The notes beneath the pieces are model-generated. The model was not told the DNA's origin. It saw only the letters and a program-made list of their open reading frames with translations, and searched no databases. From Desulfosporosinus fructosivorans (lineage in GTDB: Bacteria; Bacillota; Desulfitobacteriia; Desulfitobacteriales; Desulfitobacteriaceae), in contig NZ_SPQQ01000021.1 of NCBI RefSeq assembly GCF_004766045.1, positions 1 through 47,733 of the forward strand: a stretch of DNA of 47,733 nucleotides, given 5' to 3'. Below, piece after piece: positions 34,800 to 42,264 of the stretch. Numbering within the stretch: position 1 is the first letter of the stretch; the number at the start of each line of letters is the position of its first letter. The translations under genes and the position numbers were made by a program.

Positions 34800-36131
34800 T
34801 TGGCAGATGAAAGGTGTGAGCGGCAAATTCATATTAAAGAGAAATGCTTAATTCATAACGAGTTTAACTTTGATCAAATTATTGCTCTGGAAAAAATAAC
34901 CGAACACGTAAAATTACTTGGGCCTTATCTGTATGGTCGTACGGAACTTTCTATTTTCAGTAAAGAGAAACAGGACGTTATTTTAGCGTCGAATGATAAT
35001 AGATTGCCTGAAGTAATAGTTAGGGATAATGAGTGGAGTGAAGAAGACAAAAAAACGATTCCAATTTACCTAGGAATTAATAATAAGGTAGGAATTGTAG
35101 CAGTTGAAGCTAAAAAAACACTTTCTGAGAATTACTTTGAAGATTTGAAGCTACTTTATACAGGGAGGTCTAATGCTTATTCTCCAACGAATGATCTGCT
35201 TCCCGATGGATTTTTGATCATAAACCTTCAAGCAGAGATAGAGTGTACGAATTATACAGCCGACAGCATCTTATTTAGGCTGGGTTTTCAAGATCTCTCG
35301 TTTAGCGAACTTGGTAGGGCACTGGGTTTTAGTAGGGAGGACATTGCTAAATACATTACTCAACCAGCTTTTCTGGCCCTTAACCTATCAATTCAACAAT
35401 TTGATATTATTTTAATTGTAAATCCTCTTTTTGCTGGGGATAAGTTCGTGGGGGCACTGGTAGTTCTTTCAGACATAAGTTCTGTAAAGAGAATAGAAAA
35501 AGAACTCATGGAAAAACATACTGTAATTAAAGAAATTCATCATCGTGTAAAGAATAATCTTCAGACCATTATCAGTTTGCTGCGTTTACAAATGAGAAGA
35601 ACGAACTCAAAAGTTGTGGAAAAAATCCTGAACCGAAGTATTAATCGAATTTTGAGCATTGCTCTGATCCATGAAGCTCTTTCCAAACAAAATTTTGAAG
35701 TAGTCAATATTAAGCAAACTAGCTATAATATTTTACAAACGATTCTCTCCAATATGGTGGATCCAAGTCAAAATATTACAGGTGAAATATCCGGGACCGA
35801 AGTCTTCCTTCCCGCTACAGTAGCCAGCAATGTTTCTCTTTGTATCACAGAATTGATTCAAAATGCAGTTGAACATGCCTTTATCGCTCGTTCTGAAGGT
35901 AGCATCCGAGTGGCAGTGGGAAGAGAACAGGATGAGGTTTTCATAACCGTTGAAGATAATGGGATTGGAATATCCGCTAAAGCTCAAAATGGAGGGCAGT
36001 TAGGTACGCAGATAGTTGATAGCATTATTCAGCGCAAGTTGAAGGGGCGGTTCTCTTTAGAAAGCTATCGTTACGGAACTAAAGCTTGCCTGAGGTTTCC
36101 TAGTCCGTACCATGAGGAGGATGAGAGATGA
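34800..36131 (+). CDS. eutW: Sensor histidine kinase, EutW type
   Basis: Soluble histidine kinase (443 residues, no membrane helix) that phosphorylates the antiterminator EutV. An N-terminal sensor region (1-120) is followed by a PAS-like region (about 135-235). The HisKA_2 phosphoacceptor segment is EIHHRVKNNLQTIISLLRLQ, and the ATPase has ELIQNAVEHAF and VEDNGIGI. Known EutW proteins respond to ethanolamine. The TTG start at 34800 is uncertain because no clear ribosome site precedes it. It overlaps eutV by four bases. Confidence 0.88.
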   Translation: MADERCERQIHIKEKCLIHNEFNFDQIIALEKITEHVKLLGPYLYGRTELSIFSKEKQDVILASNDNRLPEVIVRDNEWSEEDKKTIPIYLGINNKVGIVAVEAKKTLSENYFEDLKLLYTGRSNAYSPTNDLLPDGFLIINLQAEIECTNYTADSILFRLGFQDLSFSELGRALGFSREDIAKYITQPAFLALNLSIQQFDIILIVNPLFAGDKFVGALVVLSDISSVKRIEKELMEKHTVIKEIHHRVKNNLQTIISLLRLQMRRTNSKVVEKILNRSINRILSIALIHEALSKQNFEVVNIKQTSYNILQTILSNMVDPSQNITGEISGTEVFLPATVASNVSLCITELIQNAVEHAFIARSEGSIRVAVGREQDEVFITVEDNGIGISAKAQNGGQLGTQIVDSIIQRKLKGRFSLESYRYGTKACLRFPSPYHEEDER

Positions 36132-36700
36132 AACAATTGAGGATCATACTGGCAGATGATGAGCCTATTACATTATTAGATATAAAAGAAATACTCACTG
36201 AAGAAGGGTTTATGGTGATAGGAGAATGTGAGGATGGAGTGAGTGCAGTTAACTTAGCCAAAGTCCTTAAGCCAGACTTGGTGATTTTAGATATCAAGAT
36301 GCCAATTATGAACGGAATAGATGCTGCTAAAATACTTAGTCAGGAGCGAATAGCCCCGGTGCTACTTCTAACAGCCTACAGTAGTGATGAATTTATTAAC
36401 CAGGCCGGGGCAGCTGGAGTGTTGGCTTATTTGGTTAAACCTGTCACAAAAAACAGTTTAATTGCCGCTTGTAAAATCGCGTTAAAAAGGGCTGAAGAAT
36501 TTAATGTCTTAAGAAATGAGAATTTAAGCCTTCAGGATGCCTTAGAAACCCGAAAATTGATTGAGAGAGCTAAAGGGATCTTAGAGAAGAAATATCTGTT
36601 GAGTGAGGAAAAAGCATTTAATAAAATTAGACAAATAAGTATGGAGAAAAGTAAATCAATGAAAGAGGTCGCAAAAGCAATTATTCTCAGCTTATCATAA
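36128..36700 (+). CDS. eutV: ANTAR-domain response regulator, EutV type
   Basis: RNA-binding antiterminator of 190 residues. Receiver domain at 1-120 with the acceptor Asp55 in LVILDIKMP. ANTAR domain at about 130-190 (LETRKLIERAKGILEKKYLLSEEKAF, then MKEVAKAIILS). Its ATG lies inside the eutW stop region (ATGAGAGATGA). A matching two-hairpin RNA target with a terminator lies 235 bases downstream in the eutH leader, so both halves of the switch are present. Confidence 0.92.
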   Translation: MKQLRIILADDEPITLLDIKEILTEEGFMVIGECEDGVSAVNLAKVLKPDLVILDIKMPIMNGIDAAKILSQERIAPVLLLTAYSSDEFINQAGAAGVLAYLVKPVTKNSLIAACKIALKRAEEFNVLRNENLSLQDALETRKLIERAKGILEKKYLLSEEKAFNKIRQISMEKSKSMKEVAKAIILSLS

Positions 36701-36824
36701 GCATATATATTAATGTTCAGAAATGAATTAAGGCTTTACTGACAACGGTAGAGACGATTTTGACTATGTTTAGGATCCGATGATTTAGAGGGACGGAGGA
36801 TATGCCACATGTTCCTGTGTTGGT

Positions 36825-36853
36825 TTGACATTTGTGAAAAAACGTGCTATAGT
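36825..36853 (+). promoter_or_regulatory. SigmaA promoter of eutH
   Basis: TTGACA, 17 bases, TATAGT: perfect -35 and spacing, one mismatch in the -10. It directs transcription through the antiterminator leader. Confidence 0.8.
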
Positions 36854-36934
36854 CGCATCATATTAAATTATTTAGAGTATATCTACAATTCAAATTCTAC
36901 TTAGCGAATATTAGGGCAAAAAATTGTATAGTTA

Positions 36935-36975
36935 TCAGGAACAATGTCGTTTCTGACGAGGGTGCTGAAATCCTC
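36935..36975 (+). promoter_or_regulatory. ANTAR-type double-hairpin antiterminator
   Basis: Hairpin P1 is TCAGGAAC / GTTTCTGA with six-base loop AATGTC; loop positions 1 (A) and 4 (G) fit the known ANTAR target. P2 is GAGGGT / ATCCTC with loop GCTGAA, keeping G at position 4. The 3' arm of P2 (36970-36975) is also the start of the terminator stem, so the two folds exclude each other. Confidence 0.88.
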
Positions 36976-37015
36976 ATAATCCGGTCAATACTTGACCGGA
37001 TTATGAGGATTTTTT
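36968..37015 (+). terminator. Regulated terminator in the eutH leader
   Basis: Stem of about 21 pairs (AATCCTCATAATCCGGTCAA / TTGACCGGATTATGAGGATT), loop TAC, followed by T6. Binding of EutV to the overlapping antiterminator should disrupt it. Confidence 0.92.
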
Positions 37016-37194
37016 ATTTGCAGGATTTGCTGTTTTAAGGTGTTGTTTATCAGGCTGTCCAAGGTTGCAGGAAGATTCTATTTAAGGAGCTATAAAGATT
37101 CGTATTCCTAATCATATCAGGTGGGGAGAACGGCCCAATTCTGGGTATTAAACTAAGGAGGTGAGTAGGGGCTTAGAGACAGAAAAACAAAAAA

Positions 37195-38439
37195 ATGAGG
37201 AGGATTATTATGGCACAGATTGGCAATTATATTCTTTACATTATCATGGCCTGCGCAGTGGCAGGAGCGTTAGCGTCGATTCTTAAAGAAGAATCAGCTC
37301 TGGGAAAAGAATTTCTGGAAGGTTTATATTCTATTGGACCTATTTTTGTTCCAGTTGCTGGCATTATGGCGGCCACTCCCTACCTGGCCCTTTTTGTAAA
37401 AACTGTGTTTGGACCTATTTTTGCTGCCATCGGCGCAGACCCGGCCATCGCTGCTACGACCTTTATTGCCGTTGACATGGGTGGCTATCAGTTGGCAGAT
37501 GCCTTGGCGGCTACCCGTGAAAGCTGGATTATGGCGATGACCACCGGCTACATGGCAGGAGCGACCATCGTTTTTAGTATTCCTGTTGGATTGGCTATGT
37601 TGGAGAAGAAAGATCATAAATATATGGCCCTTGGAATTATGTCCGGGATTCTCACAGTGCCCATCGGTGTATTTATCACCAGTACTATTCTGGCTCTAAG
37701 CAATGCCAAAGTTCGCGATATCATCACCACAGATGGCGAATCCACTTATCAGCTTGCTTTGAGTTTCGGTACGATTTTTTCTAATCTGGTTCCGTTGATC
37801 GTTATTTGCGGGGCTATTGCTATCGGATTAAAATTAATTCCAGAGAAGATGATCAAAGGGTTTATGTTCTTCGGTAAAACGATGGACACTGGGATTAAAC
37901 TGGTTCTCGTCTTTTCCATCGTTGAATATTTTACAGGCGTCTTCTCTACCGTTTTAGGCGGCTGGGGGTTCAACCCGATTATCGCTGATGCGGAAGATCA
38001 ATTCCGTGCTTTAGAAATTTCGGGCTATATTGGGATTATGTTAGCTGGAGCATTTCCTATGGTTTACCTGATTAAGAAGTATCTAGCTAAACCTTTGGAA
38101 GCGATTGGCAGCAAATTCGGTTTTAGTTCTATTGGTAGTGCTGGGATACTTGCCGCCGCCGCCAACATTTTAGCCTTATTCAGGATCATTAAAGATATGC
38201 CGGCTGCTGATAAGGTGAAATGTATTGCTTTTGCTGTTTGCTCCGCTTTCCTATTTGGGGATCACTTGGCCTTTACGGCAAACTTCCAGCCGACGATGAT
38301 TCTGCCGGTAATGATAGGCAAACTCAGCGCCGGATTGATTGCCGTCGGACTCGCCATCTGGCTCGCAGTGCCCGAAGCGATTAAACTGGAGGTTGAAGAT
38401 AAACTTGCCGATTCACAAAATGATATTCAGGCAAAGTGA
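37195..38439 (+). CDS. eutH: Ethanolamine transporter EutH
   Basis: Membrane carrier for ethanolamine, 414 residues with about ten to eleven helices. The family stretch ADPAIAATTFIAVDMGGYQLADALA is intact, as are LGIMSGILTVPIGVFITS and FGDHLAFTANFQPTMI. ATG with GAGGA upstream. It is expressed from a sigmaA promoter through the ANTAR leader, so it is switched by EutVW rather than sigma54. Its TGA is embedded in an IS605-type end sequence. Confidence 0.93.
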   Translation: MRRIIMAQIGNYILYIIMACAVAGALASILKEESALGKEFLEGLYSIGPIFVPVAGIMAATPYLALFVKTVFGPIFAAIGADPAIAATTFIAVDMGGYQLADALAATRESWIMAMTTGYMAGATIVFSIPVGLAMLEKKDHKYMALGIMSGILTVPIGVFITSTILALSNAKVRDIITTDGESTYQLALSFGTIFSNLVPLIVICGAIAIGLKLIPEKMIKGFMFFGKTMDTGIKLVLVFSIVEYFTGVFSTVLGGWGFNPIIADAEDQFRALEISGYIGIMLAGAFPMVYLIKKYLAKPLEAIGSKFGFSSIGSAGILAAAANILALFRIIKDMPAADKVKCIAFAVCSAFLFGDHLAFTANFQPTMILPVMIGKLSAGLIAVGLAIWLAVPEAIKLEVEDKLADSQNDIQAK

Positions 38440-38640
38440 ACTCGTTCAACTAAAGTGGAACATCGGACTTCGGTGAAATAGTCTCCGGTAGAGACTATCG
38501 CCGAAGCCGCTATCCCGAAAAGAATACCTAACGGCGGAGGACTAATATCGCCGAAGCCGCTATCCTAAAAGGAACCAGCACAGCTACGGTGGGGTTACCC
38601 CCGCCGTAGCTGAGTACGGGGCGACAATCCCGCATGGAGA
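38436..38640 (-). repeat. IS605-type end joined to the CTTCGGCGATA repeat (copy B)
   Basis: Read on the minus strand it ends GATGTTCCACTTTAGTTGAACGAGTTCAC, split here as GATGTTCCACTTTAG and TTGAACGAGTTCAC, like the relics at 6179 and 13852. Inside are two GCTTCGGCGATA units and the GATAGTCTCT / GGAGACTAT hairpin shared with 21085-21195. A further hairpin (CAGCTACGG / CCGTAGCTG, 38579-38611) lies at the far side. No transposase is left. Confidence 0.6.
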
Positions 38641-38712
38641 AGGAAGAGTCTCAAGAACAAATTAAGTCAAAAAGTAAACTGTTAGGATAACTGAGTGAAA
38701 TATGGTTCGTTG

Positions 38713-38728
38713 AAGTCATAAACGACTT
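38713..38728 (+). promoter_or_regulatory. Proposed enhancer site (UAS 5)
   Basis: AAGTC-ATAAAC-GACTT, a perfect inverted repeat of the AAGTY-N6-RACTT type, followed by AATGAA. It lies 81 bases before the -24 GG of promoter 5. Confidence 0.7.
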
Positions 38729-38791
38729 AATGAAACAATCTCGTTTTGACCTGCTTTATTGATGTCATTGGTTTAATAAGATACTTGTATA

Positions 38792-38808
38792 ATGGCATGA
38801 TTCTTGCA
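38792..38808 (+). promoter_or_regulatory. Sigma54 promoter 5, before the microcompartment operon
   Basis: ATGGCATGATTCTTGCA: GG 38794-38795, ten bases, GC 38806-38807. Confidence 0.85.
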
Positions 38809-39124
38809 TTAGTTCTAAGGATAAAGGCTTAGTGAAAGAGGAGTCAAAGGCGGCTTGTGGATACTAAGGCCCTTATTGACGTCCTCGAAGTGGCTTCCTT
38901 TTTATCAATCATCTGCTAAACAGCCACAACAGCTATCGCGTAATAATGCATAATTAGGCGTCCTAGAAAAAATTGTATTAACCTATTAAATGTGGGAATA
39001 CAGCAGTTGACACAACTGCTTATCAGTTATAGTTTAAAACTAGAGCGATTGCTAAATTAAATCGCTGAGTAGCAACGATGTATTCCAAGCGATATTTTGG
39101 TTTAATGAAAGGAGACTAACGAAA
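38809..39124 (+). other. Long leader of the microcompartment operon
   Basis: About 300 transcribed bases before the first gene with several possible hairpins: GAGGA-GTCAA / TTGACGTCCTC (about 38840-38885), GCAGTTG-ACA-CAACTGC (about 39004) and AGCGATT / AAATCGCT (about 39045). I see neither a cobalamin riboswitch core nor an ANTAR pair with a terminator. Confidence 0.35.
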
Positions 39125-39463
39125 ATGGCAATAAGAGATGATATGGTTGCGCTAGGAATGGTAGAAACCCGAGGAATAGTAGGAGCAATCGAGGCCGCCG
39201 ATGCGATGGTCAAAGCGGCGAATGTGACCTTGATCGGTAAGGTAAAAGTAGGGGGAGCCTTAGTCACAGTGATGGTACGAGGAGACGTAGGAGCGGTGAA
39301 AGCAGCCGTAGATGCAGGAGCAGCAGCAGCAGAACGAGTGGGAGAACTCGTCAGCTGTCACGTAATACCGCGCCCCCATCCAGAACTAGAAGAAATCTTG
39401 CCAAAGCTCCCAGTGTACGTTGAAGAAAAGCCGAAAACAAAAAACGTAGAGAACACGAAATAA
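39125..39463 (+). CDS. eutM: BMC shell protein, hexamer type (EutM/PduA-like)
   Basis: Forms the flat hexagonal tiles of the microcompartment shell. One BMC domain in 112 residues: ALGMVETRGIVGAIEAADAMVKAANV, then VTVMVRGDVGAVKAAVDAGA and VISCHVIPRPH-like end (LVSCHVIPRPH). A 25-residue polar tail follows the domain. ATG with AAAGGAGA upstream. First gene of the operon; a close paralogue is at 41851. The symbol is by type, not proven orthology. Confidence 0.92.
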   Translation: MAIRDDMVALGMVETRGIVGAIEAADAMVKAANVTLIGKVKVGGALVTVMVRGDVGAVKAAVDAGAAAAERVGELVSCHVIPRPHPELEEILPKLPVYVEEKPKTKNVENTK

Positions 39464-39510
39464 GGGGTCGGAAGTAGCGATAAGCGACCGGCGTCATAAG
39501 GAGGGTTACC

Positions 39511-40158
39511 ATGATCGAGCCCATTAGAGCCAAGGTTTTAGCCGTCAGATTAATACCCAATGTTGCTCCGGATTTAGCCGAGAAATTGGGATTGACGGGA
39601 AATCAGAGATCCATAGGAATGATCACAGCGGACATAGACGATTCCACCTACGTAGCATTAGATGAAGCCACCAAAAAGGCCGAAGTAGAAGTTGTGTATG
39701 CGAAAAGTTTTTATTGCGGAGCAGCAAGAGCCTCAGGCCCATTATCCGGGGAAATCATCGGAATCTTTGCCGGCCCGAATCCCGCTGAAGTACGAGCAGG
39801 CGTAGACGCCTGCATCGAGCACTTAGAAAGCGAGTGCTTTTTCTACACGTGTGATGGAGGAAAAACAGCCTGGTTCCCACACACGATTTCACGAACGGGA
39901 AGTTACCTCTCTAAAATAGCGGGAATAGAAGAAGGGCAACCCCTCGCCTATTTAATAGCCCCTCCAATCGAGGCCATGTACGGACTCGATGCCGCCCTAA
40001 AAGCAGCGGAAGTCACCATGAAAGCGTTTTACGGACCACCAACAGAAACTAACTTTGGGGGCGGGTTATTAACCGGCTCACAAAGCGCGTGTAAATCAGC
40101 GTGTGAGGCCTTCCAACGCGCGGTAATCGATGTGGTGGAAAATGGTCTTAAATTCTAG
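39511..40158 (+). CDS. eutL: BMC shell protein EutL (tandem-domain trimer)
   Basis: 215 residues; two fused, permuted BMC domains forming trimers with a gated pore. The family segments VRLIPNVAPDLAEKL, GMITADIDDSTYVALDEATK, FYCGAARASGPLSGEIIGIFAG and FGGGLLTGSQSACKSACEAF are all present. Ribosome site AAGGAGG before ATG. The gene ends with TAG, after which the frame stays open for eight codons into the aldehyde dehydrogenase start. Confidence 0.94.
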   Translation: MIEPIRAKVLAVRLIPNVAPDLAEKLGLTGNQRSIGMITADIDDSTYVALDEATKKAEVEVVYAKSFYCGAARASGPLSGEIIGIFAGPNPAEVRAGVDACIEHLESECFFYTCDGGKTAWFPHTISRTGSYLSKIAGIEEGQPLAYLIAPPIEAMYGLDAALKAAEVTMKAFYGPPTETNFGGGLLTGSQSACKSACEAFQRAVIDVVENGLKF

Positions 40159-40182
40159 AAGAAGGGGAGGTGGAGCTTTGTA

Positions 40183-41679
40183 ATGGAACTTGACCGGGAT
40201 TTATGTTCTTTACAAGAAGCCAGAAATTTAGTGAAAGCTGCCCGCAAAGCCCAAGAAGCCCTCAGAAACTTCACGCAGGAACAAGTCGATCACATAATAG
40301 ACATGATGCGCGAGGCAGGAGAAGCGAATGCAGCGAGATTAGCCATGATGGCCGTTTCGGAAACTGGAATGGGAAATTATGCCGACAAATGCTTTAAAAA
40401 CTATTTTGCATCCCGAACAGTGTATGACTTTATAATGCCTATGAAAACTGTGGGAATCATCCGAGAAGATCACGAGCAAAAGATCTGGGAAATAGCCGAG
40501 CCCGTGGGTGTGATCGCCGGAATCATCCCGACCACGAACCCGACGTCAACGGTGATCTATAAAGCCATGATCGCCCTGAAATCCCGTAATGCGATCGTGT
40601 TTTCCCCGCACCCAACCGCGGTGCGCTGTACGAATGAAGCGGCGAAAATCATGAATCAAGCAGCGGTCGCAGCAGGAGCCCCCGAAGGAGTCATAGGGTG
40701 TATCCTAAATGTTTCCATGGGAGCGACCACCGAACTGATGAAACATCCAAGTGTCGCGATGATCCTAGCCACCGGCGGAAGCGCGCTCGTGAAAGCAGCC
40801 TATAGCAGCGGAAAACCAGCCCTCGGCGTAGGACCTGGAAATGTGCCCGCCTTTGTGGAACGGAGTGCGGATCTAGCCAAGGCAGCAGAATACATCGTAA
40901 TGGGCAAGAGCTTTGACAATGGGACGATTTGTGCCTCAGAACAAGCGATTGTAGCGGAAGAATGCATAGCCGATGAACTAATAAGCCAGCTCAAGCGTCA
41001 GGGTGCCCACTTCCTCGATCCCGAAGAAGTGCAAAAAGTGTCGTCAGTGGTGATGCTAGGAAACGGAGGAGTCAACCCCAAAGTCGTGGGGAAAGACCCT
41101 AAGTTCATAGCTCAACTGGCCGGAATCAGCATCCCAGAAAAAACTAGATGTCTAATAGCCCCGTTAGCAGGCGTCGGTATAAAATGGCCCATGTCATATG
41201 AGAAGCTGACAACCGTACTAGGGTTTTACCGAGCAGCGGACTGGCAGGCGGGATGTGAGCGTTGCCTTGAGCTCTTAGAGGCAGGTGGGATTGGCCATAG
41301 CTTGGTAATCCACAGCAATAATCAAGAGATCATCCGAGAATTTGCGCTTAAAAAACCAGTCAATCGAATCCTGGTTAATACCCCAGCAGCCATGGGAGGC
41401 GTGGGAGCGACCACAGGCTTGGCCCCCTCGTTCACCTTAGGGTGTGGAACCTGGGCAGGCTCGAGTGTCTCCGAAAACGTCACCCCCCTGCACTTGATCA
41501 ACATCAAACGAGTCGCGTGGCATCTGGGAATCCCCGAGCGCAAACCCGTAGAAGCCATAAAAGATATGGGAACGGGCGAAAGGGCTCAGAACCAGAGCCA
41601 AAACCAAAACCAGCCAATTGATATCCAGTTGGTTCAAGAGATCGTCAGTCAAGTTATGAAACACTTAAAAAGTAAGTGA
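40183..41679 (+). CDS. eutE: Acylating acetaldehyde dehydrogenase (EutE/PduP type)
   Basis: Oxidises acetaldehyde with NAD and CoA to acetyl-CoA inside the shell. 498 residues, catalytic Cys250 in NGTICASEQ, and the cofactor region GVGPGNVPAFVE. After the enzyme domain comes a Gln/Asn-rich linker (about 465-475) and an amphipathic C-terminal helix (DIQLVQEIVSQVMKHLKSK), which looks like an encapsulation peptide. ATG with GGGGAGG upstream. Substrate could also be propionaldehyde, but EutL, EutT and EutQ in the operon favour acetaldehyde. Confidence 0.92.
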   Translation: MELDRDLCSLQEARNLVKAARKAQEALRNFTQEQVDHIIDMMREAGEANAARLAMMAVSETGMGNYADKCFKNYFASRTVYDFIMPMKTVGIIREDHEQKIWEIAEPVGVIAGIIPTTNPTSTVIYKAMIALKSRNAIVFSPHPTAVRCTNEAAKIMNQAAVAAGAPEGVIGCILNVSMGATTELMKHPSVAMILATGGSALVKAAYSSGKPALGVGPGNVPAFVERSADLAKAAEYIVMGKSFDNGTICASEQAIVAEECIADELISQLKRQGAHFLDPEEVQKVSSVVMLGNGGVNPKVVGKDPKFIAQLAGISIPEKTRCLIAPLAGVGIKWPMSYEKLTTVLGFYRAADWQAGCERCLELLEAGGIGHSLVIHSNNQEIIREFALKKPVNRILVNTPAAMGGVGATTGLAPSFTLGCGTWAGSSVSENVTPLHLINIKRVAWHLGIPERKPVEAIKDMGTGERAQNQSQNQNQPIDIQLVQEIVSQVMKHLKSK

Positions 41680-41850
41680 GTACTAACGTGTTAAGTGCGA
41701 TGCTCCTTTTGACAACTTTTAACCCATTTTAAATACGACTCCAACTTGATGATGAATTGTGAATCAGCAATGATCAAGTTCAAGCACTGAAGAGCAATAC
41801 ACAATTTGCGAACCACGAACCACGAACTACGAATGAGGAGGGAACAAATC

Positions 41851-42162
41851 ATGGCACAAGATCGAAGTGTAATAGCGCTTGGAATGATAGAAACCAAAGG
41901 ATTAATCCCAGCGATCGAAGCAGCGGATCAAATGTTAAAAGCGGCCAATGTAACGCTTTGTGGAAAAGAACATGTTTCTGGAGGATTAGTCTCAGTAATG
42001 GTCCGTGGAGATGTCGGGGCAGTGAAAGCGGCCGTAGACGCAGGAGCAGCAGCAGCCCAGCGAGTGGGCGAGTTACTCAGTGTACACGTGATACCACGCC
42101 CACATCAGGACGTCGAGTACATTTTGCCAACAGGCGATAATAAAAGCTACGGCGATAAATAA
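41851..42162 (+). CDS. BMC shell protein, hexamer type (second EutM/PduA-like)
   Basis: 103 residues from ATG 41851, chosen because GAGGAGGG lies eight bases upstream; the open frame begins further up at TTG 41806. Single BMC domain (ALGMIETKGLIPAIEAADQMLKAANV, MVRGDVGAVKAAVDAGAAAAQRV, VHVIPRPH) with a short tail. Very similar to the 39125 protein but with LCGKEHVSGGLVSV in place of LIGKVKVGGALVTV around the pore strand, so pore chemistry may differ. Confidence 0.92.
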   Translation: MAQDRSVIALGMIETKGLIPAIEAADQMLKAANVTLCGKEHVSGGLVSVMVRGDVGAVKAAVDAGAAAAQRVGELLSVHVIPRPHQDVEYILPTGDNKSYGDK

Positions 42163-42264
42163 GCAAACTTAGATAGTCGATAGTTGATGTTCGGTGTCAG
42201 AAGACCTAAAGAAATTCTCTGACCTCTGGCATCTGATCTCCGACTTCTGTAATGGGGTGAGGAC

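Noticed and set aside
38809..39124. Cobalamin riboswitch before the B12-related operon
   Set aside because: I looked for the conserved core (GCCACTG and the surrounding boxes) and did not find it.
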